Notes: generated from the letters alone by a model not told the origin. Numbered from the stretch's first letter, positions 39,083 through 52,800 are shown. The stretch: DNA of 64,000 nucleotides from Nepenthes gracilis (GCA_033239525.1 BSYO01000030.1:13723030-13787029), one strand, 5' to 3'. Made by a program: numbers and translations.

Positions 39083-42000
39083 ATCGGCGAACAAGCTCTG
39101 CATATAAGGTCAGATCCTCACCAAAAATTAGAAAAAAAAATAATAATAAAGTTAGAAAATTTTCGTTTCTTTTTTTCTGCACAGCAGTACAACAAATGAA
39201 TGTGCATGCCATAAACAAAACACCCTTACAGCATAATTGAATTGGGCCATACAGTAACTAGGTTTCTACAGTAGCTTTGGAATATAGGATGTCTCAAGAA
39301 TCATTTGAGTGGCTTGAAAACTCTCAAATGCTCTATTTGATGAACTAAACTTCAATGGGGGTGCCTGCCCTCGGAAAGGCATTTTAATGAAGAAATCTGT
39401 CAAATGCGTAGCCTGGTATGAACTTCCTTAAGGGCCTCGTTCGGTTATAGAGAAGGCAAACATGGAGCATATTTTATGCACTTTTTATTCTCAAATTCTC
39501 GAGTTTAAGTTAACATTAGTCTTTATTGAGTCAATATCATTCCGTATTTATAAAATTGAATTAATTTTACTAATGAAGGGTTTTTTTCTCATCAAATTAA
39601 TAAATATCACCATCTAATTGGTATATTGCCCCCTGTTCACTATCCAATTGGTGGAAATGGCAATACTCATATGAAATTAAGAGTCAAATATTCTATATTT
39701 TTTAAATTTTTTTATCTTATCGGACCTCTGCACAAAAATAAAAAAATTAGAATAAAAAAAATTAAATCACCTTTACTATGATATGTACTTTTTTATTATA
39801 AATGTATTATATTATTAATATTTTTTAATTATTTTTTATGTATCTTGGACAATATAATATATTATCTAATAAATAAATAAATAAGTCATTTAGATATAAT
39901 TTAAGCATAAATTAAAATACATATATATATTATTGAAATATTTCTCAGATTAAAAAGTTCATAATAAGAACAGACAGAGACACTGATGGCTCATCTTGAC
40001 CAAATTGAGAACTAGAGAGAAACAGTGTAACCGCTATGTAGATCAGAAAATGCATCCACTGATTTGACCGCAGCATGCGCTGCCAAAAATGTCTGACAAA
40101 ATGATGTTTCATCATGTGACATGATTCATCTCAATGAAGCATCTTTCCACCGGCATCTGCCGCTGTAAAACAATTCAGTTCACACGAACACCATTAGAAG
40201 CATTTATTTTGAGATAAAGCCACTGTAATTAGCTCTTGATTTTCATGAATTCTTATTTTACACCGCTTCGAGTTTTACTTTTACACCCTCTTATTTATTG
40301 ATAATTATTATTAAAAAAAATGCATTTATTTGCCAAAAAATAAACAAGCCATTTAAAGCATTAAGAGTGTTTGTTTCAAATTTTATGAAGCACTTTGGTA
40401 CTTGTTAAAAAATCTTTAAAAAAATTTTTAAAGCTATAATAGTTTATGGAATTACCGCTACACTATTAAATTAACAATTTTTAAATTTTTTTTATTTGAA
40501 TTACATAATTATTCATTAATGTTGATATATTGGTAGAAAAATTTTCAACCAATCCAACCAAAAGAAGAGAGGAAGAGGGTTGATCCACAAATGGCACAAC
40601 AATGTTAATAAATGCGTATACTACTGACACTGAGATGAAAAGGCTAGATATATATCAAAATATTTCAACTCTACAATATAATATTATATTTTTTCATTGG
40701 GTATAATAATAATATATAAATATAATGATAACATAACTAGTTCTGATAAATCATATAAAAAAAAATAAATCATGTGTATGTGATTTGAAATATTGATTAG
40801 ACTATATAAATACTTGTCTTTTTTGTCGCATTAAAATTCACAAACCGATATGTTTTAGTTTTATTATAGAATCTTTTTTTTTCTTTATTTCACTAGAACT
40901 TACTCTCAATCCAAATATTAGAATTATATTTCCACAAAGATTAATTAGAATAGAATTGATTGGGTGGTAGTCATAAAAATATTTATTATTTTGTGTATTT
41001 CAAACTATAATTGGATAAAATAATATTTTAGATCAAGATATAAAAAATTATATATAAAATCTTACTAAATAGAAACTCCTAAGTAATAAACAACAAAAGC
41101 CTAGTTACTTACTATGTCTAAATAATTTTTATTAATTGAAGACGAAAATCCATTAAAAAAGAAACAATATGCCTGTAAACAAGGTTTTTTGTTATCCCTT
41201 TTTGAGAAAATAAATTGTAAATATTTGTAAAGATTTAGTTATCATTTTGAGAGAGAATAAATATTTTGTTATTGCAATTATGGATTATTAGAAAGAATAA
41301 GACCTATATTTGATTTTTCTTGAGCCTTTTGTCTTATTTGATATATTGGATAACTTTTTATTTAAAAATTTAATTTTTGTACTCATAAGTAAATACTGAC
41401 AGTGATAAATAAGCAACATTATGTAGAATTAGTGTGCTAAAAACGGACAATCTGTGATAATTTTAATTATTTTTAATAGACTAAAAAGTTAAAAACAGAA
41501 AGTATTATTTGATTAGACGATTTAAATTTTTTTTGAGAACTCTTTAAGAAAATCTAATTTACTGATCATTGCCATTCATGCTAAACAAGTAGCAGTACTT
41601 GGATTTATGGCCAAGGAGACTTTTCTTGGAGCGTCCCACTCCGTAAGCCTTTCTTCTTCTTCTTTTAATCAACCTCTACCTCTCCATCTTGCAAGAAAGA
41701 ACAACCTCAAAGAAAAAGAAAAAAAAAAAAAAATCCTAAACATTAGGGGGGAAAACAGGCTGAAGCATCAACGACAGAAACACCAGAACCCTACCAAAAA
41801 GAGAACTGTCACTCTGCCTTTGGTGGAAGGGTTGCAATGTCTTAGTTATCATAACTAGGCGAGTACAAATAAGCTTTATTCTGATATCTTACTCATGAAT
41901 GCAGCTCATATTATTCTAAAACGTCCTTAGCTTTATGACCTTGATCTGTGCAGAGAAGTTTGGTTTTAAATCCTGATTTGAAATGGAATGCAGAAGGTAA

Positions 42001-42128
42001 ACATTGTCCATAAAATGTAGGGCTTGGTATCATGCTATACAAGAATGACAGAAAATATCTAAATGTTTCCATCATTAGAAAAATTGTAAGGATGAGAACC
42101 GGATGCGATTGATCAAAGGTCCTAAAAA
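39083..42128. other. Intergenic region between convergent SDS and BPA1-like genes
   Basis: AT-rich. GGGCCTCGTTCGGTT at 39,432-39,446 resembles the terminal repeat of some plant DNA transposons, but no matching inverted end was found. A short frame at 41,607-41,858 (83 codons, K-rich, over a poly-A run) has no recognisable domain. Nothing else is supported. Confidence 0.5.
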
Positions 42129-45100
42129 CTATATGATATTCAGCTTTTTAACGTCAACTGGAACAACTGGAGGCTCCCTGAATGAAGAGTTATCGAGATG
42201 GATTTCAGAAAAATCACTAATGAAGTCCCTCCTATCCCTGCAAAGATTTTCCATCCTTTCTTCATTGGCTTTCTGAACCTTTTCCTTAGTCATTGTGCTC
42301 ACATCTTCAGCTGATCTTGCAACAGCACGAAATGCGTTTGATATCCATGAAGCCCCGGTTAATACATAATGATTATGCGTGATGGCAGATCCTGCAGCGG
42401 TAGCTGTCTGTTCTGCAGCTGCAAAGGCTGATTTTGTCCTTTCATAGGCGTGGAACCGCTCTTCCACTTCTCTTGCCCTTTTATGGACCATGGAGGTTCC
42501 CATGGTTAGCTTGTCGCTTAGTCCCATCTTGCTGTCAATAGAAGTGACTGCTGCAGAGGCAGTCGATATCCAGTGGTGCTGCTCATCGAAAGCTCTTGCC
42601 CGGTTAAGGGCATCCTTTCCCAAGACCAAACCTTTTGCCAGCATGGTGCTCACGATGTCCTCAGCTTTCTTAACAGCAGAACTAGGTGGCTCTTTCACCT
42701 TGAGAGAGAATTCAAAACCCGAAAAATAAAATTAAAAAAAAAAAATTCATTGAGGTATAGTGAAGGAAGAAAAAGGTGAAGCTAGTAAGATAATAGCATT
42801 GCTAATCATTTATCATCCATCCACTGGTGCAGGTTCAAGCAATTCCACCTGAAATCCAAATATAGATGATGCCATATATTTGCATCCATTTCATAAATAA
42901 GAGTTTTATTGGTTGCAGTAGAGAGCACAATTACCATAGGAATACCAAGATATATTTTGATAAGAGCACTGTTCTTTTAATCTAAGGGATTCGATATCAT
43001 GGAGCTTTGTAGAGTGATCACCAAGGCTGGCATGCTTGATGGCGAAACACAACATAGTAATCAATAAATTGCAATGTTTGTTATAAGGGTAGAGCCCCTA
43101 CATTTATGGAGGCTTCCATTGAATCAGATGCATTGAGTTCTAATCTTTTGATAGCTATTCACATGCCAAACTAATAGGTGACGGGTGATGATAACTTAAT
43201 GCAATTCAGAAATCAAACATTAAAGATTTTGGAATCCATTGGATATTGTAGCATTTTCTGAATTATAACTTCACATAAAGACAAAGCATATAAATGCGTG
43301 CAAGGAATCAAGATGATGTCAGAGCTTACCAGATTACAAGGCAGAGCTCCAGGAGGAAGCTGATAACTTTCAGCAGGTGTAATTATGATAGAAGAATCAG
43401 CTACTGTAGCTCCCTGAATCCATGGATGCATGAAGAAATAAGTACAATGTTCAGAAAACTTTCCCATTTACAGAAGCAATGGTATCAATCCAAAGTATCC
43501 CAGGTCCAATCGCCCTTGAAGAAAACAAAGAAAGGGCCCCAATTCTTTTTTACACTTGCTTGAATGCGGGAATTTATATGATGATTTACCCTGATTCTTT
43601 CAAATCTGAGGGGCATATAGTGAAAGAAACAAGGCTTTTTTTTTGGCAAAAAAGAAATAAGCACCAGCTTTATGTGACAGTAAGCTACAGTACCGACAAC
43701 AGCATAGCAGTGTCTGCTCCCTGTGAATCTTTAAACGTAACATATGCCACCTGCATCTCATTTTCCCTATTAAATGGAGGAGCGCCATATTGGTTGAGAA
43801 GCTTTTACAATATAATAAATAAAGAGATCATTGAAGCTTAGGGACCTTTGCATTTCAACATATTGAATTTCACCAGAGACGGACAGAAGTTCCCTGATAT
43901 CTTTTTCTGATGAATAAAGAGACACATTGCTAACTTTAACAGTTTTTACCTGCAAAAAGATACAGAAAAGCGTGGATTACAGAAAATTAACAAATTAGAC
44001 AAGTAGAACTCTACTTGCATTAGCAAATGATGGAAGCTGCTAGACCAGATTTCACCACATTAGAAGTTAGAGATTTATGAACAAGACTTCGAAATCCTTG
44101 TCTCATAGTGGAAGAAACCTCAGAAACCAAAATGATAGCACCTGATGCTCATATACTTATACAAAGAAGGATTTTCTTTTTACTTCTTCTATTCCAACTG
44201 CTAGAAAGCTTAAACTCCTTAGACTATTTCATACCATCACATTTTCACCTATCCATCCTTGTCAGGTCCATTATCACTTCAGCAACTAAGAAACAGAAAA
44301 TAATTTCACAGGTCTGCATTTAAAGCATGTTTAAGAGTGAATATGAGCAACTTGAGATGCACATCAGTGCTAGCATCAACACAACACCACGTGTTAGTAC
44401 CAAACAACAAGATTGCTCACATCTGAGACATTGATGGTCCAGTTTGTATTGAACGTTGATTGGGTATTCACTACACTCCTTGGATCAGCACTCTCTTTTG
44501 AAGCCTGAAAATAGGGGCAAAATGAGATGCATTCAAAAAGGAAAAGGTTGATTGAAGTGTCATGCTGATAACTCAAACCTAATATAATTTATGTGGCAGT
44601 CAAGAACAGAAAAGTGGAAAAGTAAGCAAGACATAAAACAGCCCTCATCACACACGGAAATCTAAGACATCATCTGCTACAACAAAGTTACGCAATCTGA
44701 CATTTTAAGTACATCTCTGTACAGCAATTTCAAAAAGATGTTAGAAAATCAAATGATACCTGATACAGCCCAATTTCCCTAATCAGAGCTCCTCAACAAT
44801 AAAATAAAGCAGTTTCTGGAGAAAATTTTAGGGAGAAAGTAAAAGAGAAGACACAACAGGGAGAAATTGATCAGTAGACACCCATTTCATTAATCATTGA
44901 TTGATCTCTAGACACAAAAGGGAGTAATGATCAGTAGACACCCATTTGGCCAATCAATTCCTAGAATACATGAGAAAAAATCTCCATCCCCAGTCAACAG
45001 CTTCCTCATATACGAAAGCAAATTGGAGTGCTATAAGTAATGGGATTTATAAACCTTTGGGAAAGTTGAGAAAATGTAAATGGGCATGAAAGGAAACGTG

Positions 45101-46860
45101 GATTCAATCATGTGGTGTAATAAAAGGGCTACATTCAATTGAAGAAGTTGCCAAATACTTCTCTCTACTGCGTAAATCAATGTAATCCTGATGAGCTCTT
45201 ATGCTTTGGACAAATTTCCGATGGTAAGCTAGTAACATGCAGATCATCTTAGAAATGATAACTTTAGACTTGATTTGGACCATTGAAAGAGCAATGAGAA
45301 AGATCTGAAGCAATGTTCTTCAATCTTAGAACCAAATTCTATCTCAAGGATTTGTGTACAGGGAAAATATAAATTCCAACGTAAACATGTGTATCTGCAT
45401 CACATCTTCTCCATGCTCTGCACAAAGAGAGAACGGGAGAGAGTGAATGAGTGAGCAGGGTTGCCTAGATTGAGAATCAGAGAGACCAAGGAGGAAGTTT
45501 GAAATTTAGTTGCATGAACTAAATGTTGGGGCTCGACCAAAACACGCACAATCCGGCACAACGGAACAAAACCCGAACCCCCCATCGAATGTCAACCACT
45601 GAACTTATGAGTATAAGAATACAATATTGCACAGCGTTTTTAACGTGGAAACCCTTTTCGATCAAGAAAAAATCACAGGGCAAACTCCAAACAAATCCAT
45701 AATAACAATAATGGTGCCGGTTATAAATAATCTCCTTCAAAATTCCTTCAATACAATCCCGAGTAAAGAATAGTTGATTATAACCCTCTCAACACCCCTA
45801 ACAACTTACAAGAGAAAGTATAACGAGAAATAAGAGTAACCAAATGAAAATATATCATAGAAATACACTCTAAAACAATGTACCCGACCTTGATGAAGAA
45901 CAAAACTCAAATCAGATATCAATTGGATGTCGAACATCTTCCTCTTCTCTCTTTTTCTCTTTTTTCTCTCTGTGCGGCGCTCCTTGTGTAAAAAATGATT
46001 TTAGATTGTCCTAAAATCGCATTGGGTGCAATTTTATACCAGGCGCGATATTTAAGCGCCCGTTGGGCTAGCAACGAGCACGTGCCTACTGAAATCGGCG
46101 CACGAGCACCCTCTCAGGCTTGCCTCAGGTGACCCCCAATCTAGAATCGGCGTACAGGCGTAAATCAGGCATCTATCATGTACCATTCTGCTGACATTTG
46201 ATTGATTCTCGGCCAACCTTCACATAAATATCGCACGACCTTTCAACATCTTTTGCCACTTGGACAACCATTGATGACCTTCCGGTCGATCTATGCACGA
46301 ATATCACGCGACTTTTCAGTAATTAACCGTTTGCTATGATGTCCATGAGGAAGTGACCAAAACTCAACATTAAACACCACCTAAAACTCTAAGATTCTCA
46401 GTCATGAACCAGCACACTTATAAGCCATTATATTTTCTAGAGCCTTAGACCTGAGACTTTCAAACTCAAGCACGCTCTAACAACCCCATTGTTTGTTGCC
46501 ACACAAATGAAATTCATTATTGCATCCCTATGCTACGTCAAATATGAAATTTAGACTACGAATAGAATTTCAATTGTCGCTATCCATGCCCTTAATTGCA
46601 TAATAGGAAACCACATCCCCTATCATTTTAACTGCACACCACAAATTCATGACCAATAGCACCGCGTGACAGATCTATAATATGTGCATATATAGCCAAG
46701 ACAAACAATTATCGAGGCTCTGGATCAATCAAAAGTCAAAGGTAGCACGAAGAGCAATGGACGTCTAAGTTAGAAGTAAACTACATCCAGAATACATTAC
46801 ACAGATCTCTGATGAATGCGACGAATGGAATGAGAAAGATGATCAAAGGCTTACCCACAT
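42129..46860 (-). CDS. RRM-containing BPA1-like protein (binding partner of ACD11 family)
   Basis: Single-RRM protein of the plant BPA1/BPL family. Members bind the sphingolipid-transfer protein ACD11 and affect ROS-linked cell death and immunity; that role is family knowledge. Exons in transcript order: 46855-46860, 44421-44504, 43846-43949, 43694-43766, 43330-43413, 42129-42698. Phases are continuous, giving 306 aa. RRM: TVKVSNVSL (RNP2 side, about residues 33-41), GEIQYVEMQR, QVAYVTFKDSQGADTAMLLSGATV (RNP1 side, about 70-93). The long last exon encodes the family's C-terminal region with VKKAEDIVSTMLAKG, LGKDALNRA, TKSAFAAAEQT and YVLTGASWISNAF. The chosen start gives only Met-Trp in exon 1. 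An in-frame ATG at 47,070 would add 70 residues, but it crosses a CT-repeat more typical of a 5' UTR. The exon 3 donor (GTCCCT) is weak, but phase and alignment require it. Confidence 0.88.
45524..46369 (-). mobile_element. Solo Copia-type LTR in intron 1 of the BPA1-like gene
   Basis: Plus strand reads TGTTGGGGCTCGACC at 45,524 and ends CTCAACA at 46,369, flanked by CTAAA and TTAAA (5-bp target duplication with one mismatch). The segment GCGTTTTTAACGTGGAAACC matches the reverse complement of the solo LTR at 53,743-54,718, so this copy is on the minus strand, the same as the host gene. It has a GA tract (as CT, 45,940-45,980), GATATTTAAGCGCC as a possible TATA region, and a GC-richer 3' flank with GGCGC motifs. 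Confidence 0.8.
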
Positions 46861-47070
46861 TTGAAGTTTAGTCTTTTTTCCGTGATTCAAAAAGCAGAAA
46901 TCGATGAATAATTGCAATGCGATTGAAGTAATGTGAGAGAGAGAGAGAGAGAATGTAATCGTGGCAGGTACACTGATGGGCGGGAAGTCCGCGATCCCAG
47001 AGCAGTTCGTGTGGTCAGGAATGGAAGGATACTGTCCAAGAGGCAAATGGAACCGAGTAATACAGTGCAT

Positions 47071-47537
47071 TTAACATTTGTATTGTAAGTAATCCGTACC
47101 TTGTATGACTTATAAGAAGCGATCTTAGAAAAAATTAAATTGGAATTATCTGTTTCCTATTTTTTACCTTATAAAAGATAATTTATTCAATGTCTAAGTC
47201 AATTCTAAAAGGTATGAAATAATCCGTACCTTATAAAAGAAGGGACAAATAAATTTTTGTCCATTTGAATAATACAACAAGACTACTGTTTCAAGCATTA
47301 TGTGAGGGCCTAGCTGCTGCATAAGAAACACAATTAGAAAGCAGCGTCAATAGATGATGATATCATTGTACTAAGTTGCAACGTGGATCCCATGTTGTAA
47401 CAGTAGCAGCAAGTATATGATTCTCTTCAGATTATTAGACAGTTAAAGAGACTATTCAAATATATACACATTCAATTCTAAACTAATAAGGGATTTTTAC
47501 CTAATCGTTGGGTGAGTTTGAGATTGAATGGTATCAT
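47071..47537. other. Upstream flank of the BPA1-like gene
   Basis: No reading frame or repeat recognised. It contains two copies of AATCCGTACCTTAT-like words (47,090 and 47,221). It probably holds the promoter, since the gene runs leftwards from about 47,070. Confidence 0.4.
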
Positions 47538-49480
47538 TGTAATGTCCAAATTTTCATTTAAAATATTTGATGTGTATTTATTATTTTGTAATTGTTAGAT
47601 GTATTGAATTAAGAATATTTTGTAAACATTTGTGGAATTTGGTTTTGAAAATCTACGGCTGATGCACATTCAAACAGCGCTCAAGTTCTGACTCCAGATC
47701 GGTTGGCACTCAATTAACGCTCAATCAACGCTCAAGTGACGCTCAAATGCTGGTTTGGTTATAAATATGTATGCGGGTTAGAGTTTTGCCATTTTTCATG
47801 CCGCAAAGCAAAGAAGAGAGAGAGAAAAAGAAAAAGGAGGAGAGAGAAAGGAGTGATTTGGCGTCTTAGAGCTTCCGTTTTCAAATCTGCTTAGCATAAG
47901 GTCAAGGTAAACATTCTTTAACTCTATCATTTATTTATTTCTTTGTTAAATGTGTTTTATTTTTTATTTGAAAATTTAAGGTTTGTGCATATATTTTAGT
48001 TAGTCATCATATTTTCTCGGAACGTTCATGATAATTTTATCAATTGATTTGAGACTTTTATTCCATTTTTATTAATATTTGAGTATCTCGTTATTCCTGG
48101 AGTTATAAATATACATGAGCATCGCCGAAGCCGTGGGTGGGCCAGTTCGAGAGTGGACCATGGAGGTCCACCTAAGCATCATTGAGGCCCCAGGTGGGCT
48201 AGTTTGTAATGTTCTCGAATATTGTCTTGCGCTGTAAATATTATCCGTCTCTGATACAAGAGACACTTTATAAGGCATTTCATTTTCCTTCTCATTCGAT
48301 GTGCCATCCACCACCCACAAAATGCGTCTACACAAACGATACCATTTGATATCTACGCCCTTTGTAAATACGCTGCTCTCCCCATCCGACCCCAAAACAT
48401 GCTGGGTACATCACAAACACACTTCACCCATCTCCATCGGGAGCCTGGTGGACTATAATGTCACACATCGGATGACAGGCCCCGCATCTCTCTCCTAATA
48501 CCATTTGGGGCTGGGTGGAGGCCGCCTTAGCAATAAAACCCACTGTAGATATTAGGGATACTTTGTTTGTGTGTGGACCATGGAGGTTCGAAACTCGATG
48601 TTTCTGGACCACCTCCAAGATGCGTCGATTTATGGGGACCGTGGTATAGGCCCCTAGATAGGTCTTATATGATATGGGATGATTTGTCCCCATAAAATAT
48701 AGTTGTGGATTATGATATCCCATGTCGAATTACTCGGGAAGATGAAAATGTAGCGTGTAATGATATAAGATGATTGAGATTATAGGCTTAGAATGTAGTT
48801 TCTAAGCCAATAATATAACATTGAATAGGTGGAAAATGTAATAGGGACTCTAAGCTAATAATATGATATGGTTAAGAGTTATAAATTTAAAATATAATCA
48901 AGTTATAAGCTGACGATTTGATATGGCCTAAAATTATCGGCCTAAAAACGAGCATTAAGATATACAATTTTGGTTTGGACCGTGGAGGTTTGAGGTTCTC
49001 CATTTATTGGGGTTAAATTGATCTTCGATGTGACATGGAAGTCCAAGACCTAGTAGGGTCGTAGTGAGATGGCGTGATGGGACCATTTGTGGATTTTTTT
49101 TCGAGGGGATTAGATTATTTTCAATACTGTGATATTTGATGATTGAGAATTGTTAATATAAAATATAGTTAAATTTAAACTTACATTTTCTATTTTTTTC
49201 CTTCAAATAGAAGACTTGAATTTCTTCGCATGGATTCGGATAATTTGAAAAAGATTTTGTGCTAAGAGTTGTAAGTTAAAAATGTAAATAATAAATATCT
49301 AAGTTTTTAACATTAGCTAATAATACTAGAATCATTATAGAATGAGAGAGATAAAGACACAATTTTTTGGTGTTGGACTCTAAGCCAACAATCGTGTTAT
49401 CGCCAAGAGCAATGCCTAAAAATGTAATAGGACTCTAAGCTAATAATATGATATGGTTAAGAACTAATAGGTTTAAAATA
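47538..49480 (+). mobile_element. Family A LTR, plus orientation (3' end approximate)
   Basis: Starts TGTAATGTCC at 47,538, matching the copy ending at 909. Landmarks: five (A/G)CGCTCAA-like words within 47,677-47,751, GGTTATAAATATG (about 47,757) as a TATA region, GAGAGAGAGAAAAAG (47,816-47,830), TTTAACTCTATCATTTATTTATT (from 47,917) and GATATAAGATGATTG repeats (48,759-48,950) related to the 81-bp array. No coding internal region follows. Confidence 0.6.
48130..48610. repeat. GC-richer block with repeated GGACCATGGAGGT words
   Basis: GTGGACCATGGAGGT occurs at about 48,157 and 48,575, with TTTGGACCGTGGAGGT at about 48,974. GCATC..GAAGCCGTGGGTGGGCCAGTT and a variant sit about 57 bp apart (48,119-48,213). 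Short frames here are shadows of the repeats. Confidence 0.6.
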
Positions 49481-49830
49481 TAACTCCTTCCTGTCTTCAC
49501 GTTCTTCCTGAACCAATGATTTAATATGGCCCTTCTTCAACTAAAGTCTCCAACAATGGTGGAAGGATGAAGGTTTTATTAAGAATATACAATTTTGGTT
49601 TTGGTTCTCAAAGTAATCTTTGGATTTCTCAAGGGTGTATTGTGGTTCTCCATTTATTGGGGGTACAATTGATCTTCGTTTTAAGGTGTGAATTTATAGA
49701 GGAGCGGTTGGTTAAAAATTTTGCGTATGTTCGAGCCGAGGCGGGCGTGATGGGATCAGACATTTGTTCTATCTTTGGATTTTGTTCCCTGAGTGGATTC
49801 TGATTATTTTCACCTGCTTCTAATATTTGT
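48845..49830. repeat. ~600-bp diverged direct duplication
   Basis: GGACTCTAAGCTAATAATAT with following ATGGTTAAGA occurs near 48,846 and 49,431. TATACAATTTTGGTTT, GGTTCTCCATTTATTGGGG and TTGATCTTCG occur in the same order near 48,960-49,026 and 49,586-49,680. The second unit carries a 78-codon frame (49,567-49,803) that the first lacks. I do not recognise its product. Confidence 0.6.
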
Positions 49831-52800
49831 TATGCACATATATATATATATATATGCTTGTCAAACGTTAAACTCATATTTTCTATTTTTTGTCTTCAGA
49901 ATAGAAGGCTTGGATTTACTGCATGAATTCAGATGAGATTTGTCATAAAACCGCACATTCTGGTGAGTATATCTACACATATAATTCAGATGGTACTAGT
50001 TATGTTTTTGTTTCCCTGGATGGGCTTTGATTGGGACGTATTTGGGCATTGTTTGGCTTCTTCCCTTACGATTGTATTGTCGGGCAGGTCATATGTATAT
50101 TTTATTTGGGCTATGACCCGATGAGGTTCTGTGTGGGTTGTTTTTAATAGGTCATATATTTGTTTTGTCACTCCTAGATTTTTAAATATTATTAAATCTA
50201 AATTATTTGATCTGCTAATTTTGGGATGTAATAATAGTGTACTTTTTTGTTCTTTGAAATTGGATTTAGGAATATTCCTCTAGTTCCTTTCAAATGAAGT
50301 AATGGGTTATACATATGGGTAGCATGTGAACTGTTAGGCCACGAAGGCAGGAATTGCTGGATCAAGTGTTATGTGGGTGACATTTGGTACAACTATTTTA
50401 TAATCTACATTAAGTCTCATTATAACATCTAATTAGCGCTTATCTAAATTTCACTTTTTTTGTGCCGCAAGTGCCACTCCGTAGTATGGATGGCATATTG
50501 TCTGTCATCAGATTTATATTCAGTGATCCTTGTTTATTGGGTCACGTTGATACATGTTTCAGCTATTATGGACACATGTTCCAACTATTATGGGCTTATG
50601 CTTAGAGCCTTCAACTTTGTTATTCAACTAGCAAGATGTTTGGTTTGGTAATAAGAAGTTGCAAACAATGGCAGGGAATTCTTATCAAATTTGAACCTTC
50701 ATATTAAATTTGGTCCTTAGCCTGTCACTATTTTTCTGTTCAAGTACCCTAATTTGTTTAATTGGATAGTTATAATTGTATTTTAATCTTATTTTTAGGA
50801 TTGAGATTTTTATATGCTGTTTATACTTTGGACGCCACCAACCATCTCGTTAGTTGTCCATCTACTCTTGCCAGTGCCATCTATCGATCCCATTTGGGCC
50901 ATATAAGTTAATATCAAATATGTTTGAAAAAAATTTCAAATGAATAGTAAGTTTCAAATATGTACTAGTATTAGTATTTATTATAGCCATCTAAGTTTTA
51001 AACATATCAGATAATATGTATTAATATTAATTATATTAGAAAAACTTTTTTAAAAGAATAGTAAGTTAATATAATTGTATTGGTCAATATATCTATCAAA
51101 TATTAAGTATATTATTTAATATATTACACATCAACCAATATTATTAGATGAGCAATGTTTTATCTATTTATCTATCTATTATTTTATAACCTAAAAATAT
51201 ATAAATAGGTGAAACATGCGTTATATTATATTGCTTCAAAGATAAGAGTAAATGGTATTTTCCTGAAGAGATCTTTCACATGATGTGTTATATTAATTAA
51301 AAGCATTGACCGGCACAAAAGCTGGGTCCTCGGATTTGATTCAGCAACTCAATTAATAGCTAGCAAGGTTTTCTGTATATTGAGTGTAGCTAAGACCGAC
51401 CCCTACCCATGGCTAAGCCTATTCGGCCTTAGATCAGGTTACGACGACAAGTAAAGCATGCTGTCCAAGCTACGACAACAGACCCAACTTTTTTTTTGGT
51501 TATTAGATACAAATAGTTAATTCAATAGAAATAAAAATCAATGTTAGATATATTCAAAGAAATTAAATTTGATGCCAAGACATTTTAGAGAGGTTTTTCT
51601 TTTCTTTTTTTCTTTTGGTTAACAAGATGGCTAAATCAAGCTGTCTACATGAGAAAAAGGGCATATATAAATGTGTACTATAAATTTATATTTAATTTAA
51701 GAGATTTTGAAGTTTTTTATTTTTTTTAATTCATATCTCATATATTATAAACTAAAATAAAATTATAAATGTATAAAAATAACTCTCTAATTTATTTTTT
51801 GTTGCTCAAATTGGTAAAATATTAGTTAACCTAGAATAGTTGAGATTAAGATGTGAGAGATTCTGATTTTTTTAATAGTATTCTGTACCTTAAGATTTTA
51901 TATAATAAATATTATTTGGATGGTATATTCCTAAATATTTTATACGAAGGCTTAAATGCTACAATACTTCTATTTGAACAAGCATTTGGATTGATTCAAG
52001 TAAGAGTAAGTATTCGAAAAAGTCAATGATTCTTTCGATACTTTTACTGTTGGAGCATTGGATGTCAAATCATTTCATATATGATAAATGATTTTATATT
52101 TATAAAGGCTATAAGCTGTCCTCAAACGGATTAAGTAACCTTCACAAACTTTAAGTGATTATTTTTGTAATGAATTATGACAGATTATTCAATACATAGA
52201 TCTCCTTTTAAGCAATTAGGATTTGCTTATTTAGATATTACTATCATTTTATAGAGTTGATATCTTTTATCGGATATTTATTATTTAAGATTAACAGCTA
52301 TCTTTATAAAGTTAGGTGTAACGGATACAATTTTTTTAATGGTGTGCCTTATATCATGATTGATATAACCTATAATTGTTGAGCATCTAGTTAGTCTTGG
52401 GTTAACTATGGTTAAATTGTTAATAATGATAATCCATCCCACCATGTGTCTCGTGATATGTCAGCATTCTAGAAAAGTGGTTCTTTCGATTGACAACCTA
52501 GCAAACCATTTGTTTTAACATGGTGGGCTAACATCTTAGTAACCCAAAATCCAGGTAGCTTGTTGACTTAGCAAAGCAAATATTTGGCCACTCAACAACT
52601 TAAACCTTATGAATATAGAATTTCGTGGTATCCCAAGTTTAGATCTTACCCCTTAGTCGTTGAACTTGCCAAATTTATAACAATATTCAAATTTCCTCCG
52701 TCAACTATAATTTAATTTATTTTAATTTTTATAATTTATTTTTAAATAAATTATAACTACTGAATATTATTCATTTAAATATTCCTAAGCATCAGAGGGC

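Noticed and set aside
39432..39446. GGGCCTCGTTCGGTT as a DNA-transposon terminal repeat
   Set aside because: No inverted partner or target duplication found nearby.
41607..41858. 83-codon ATG frame, lysine-rich
   Set aside because: Runs over a poly-A tract, has no recognisable domain, and its composition looks non-coding.
48072..48723. Several 65-107-codon frames on both strands
   Set aside because: By-products of the GC-richer repeat block, with no recognisable domain.
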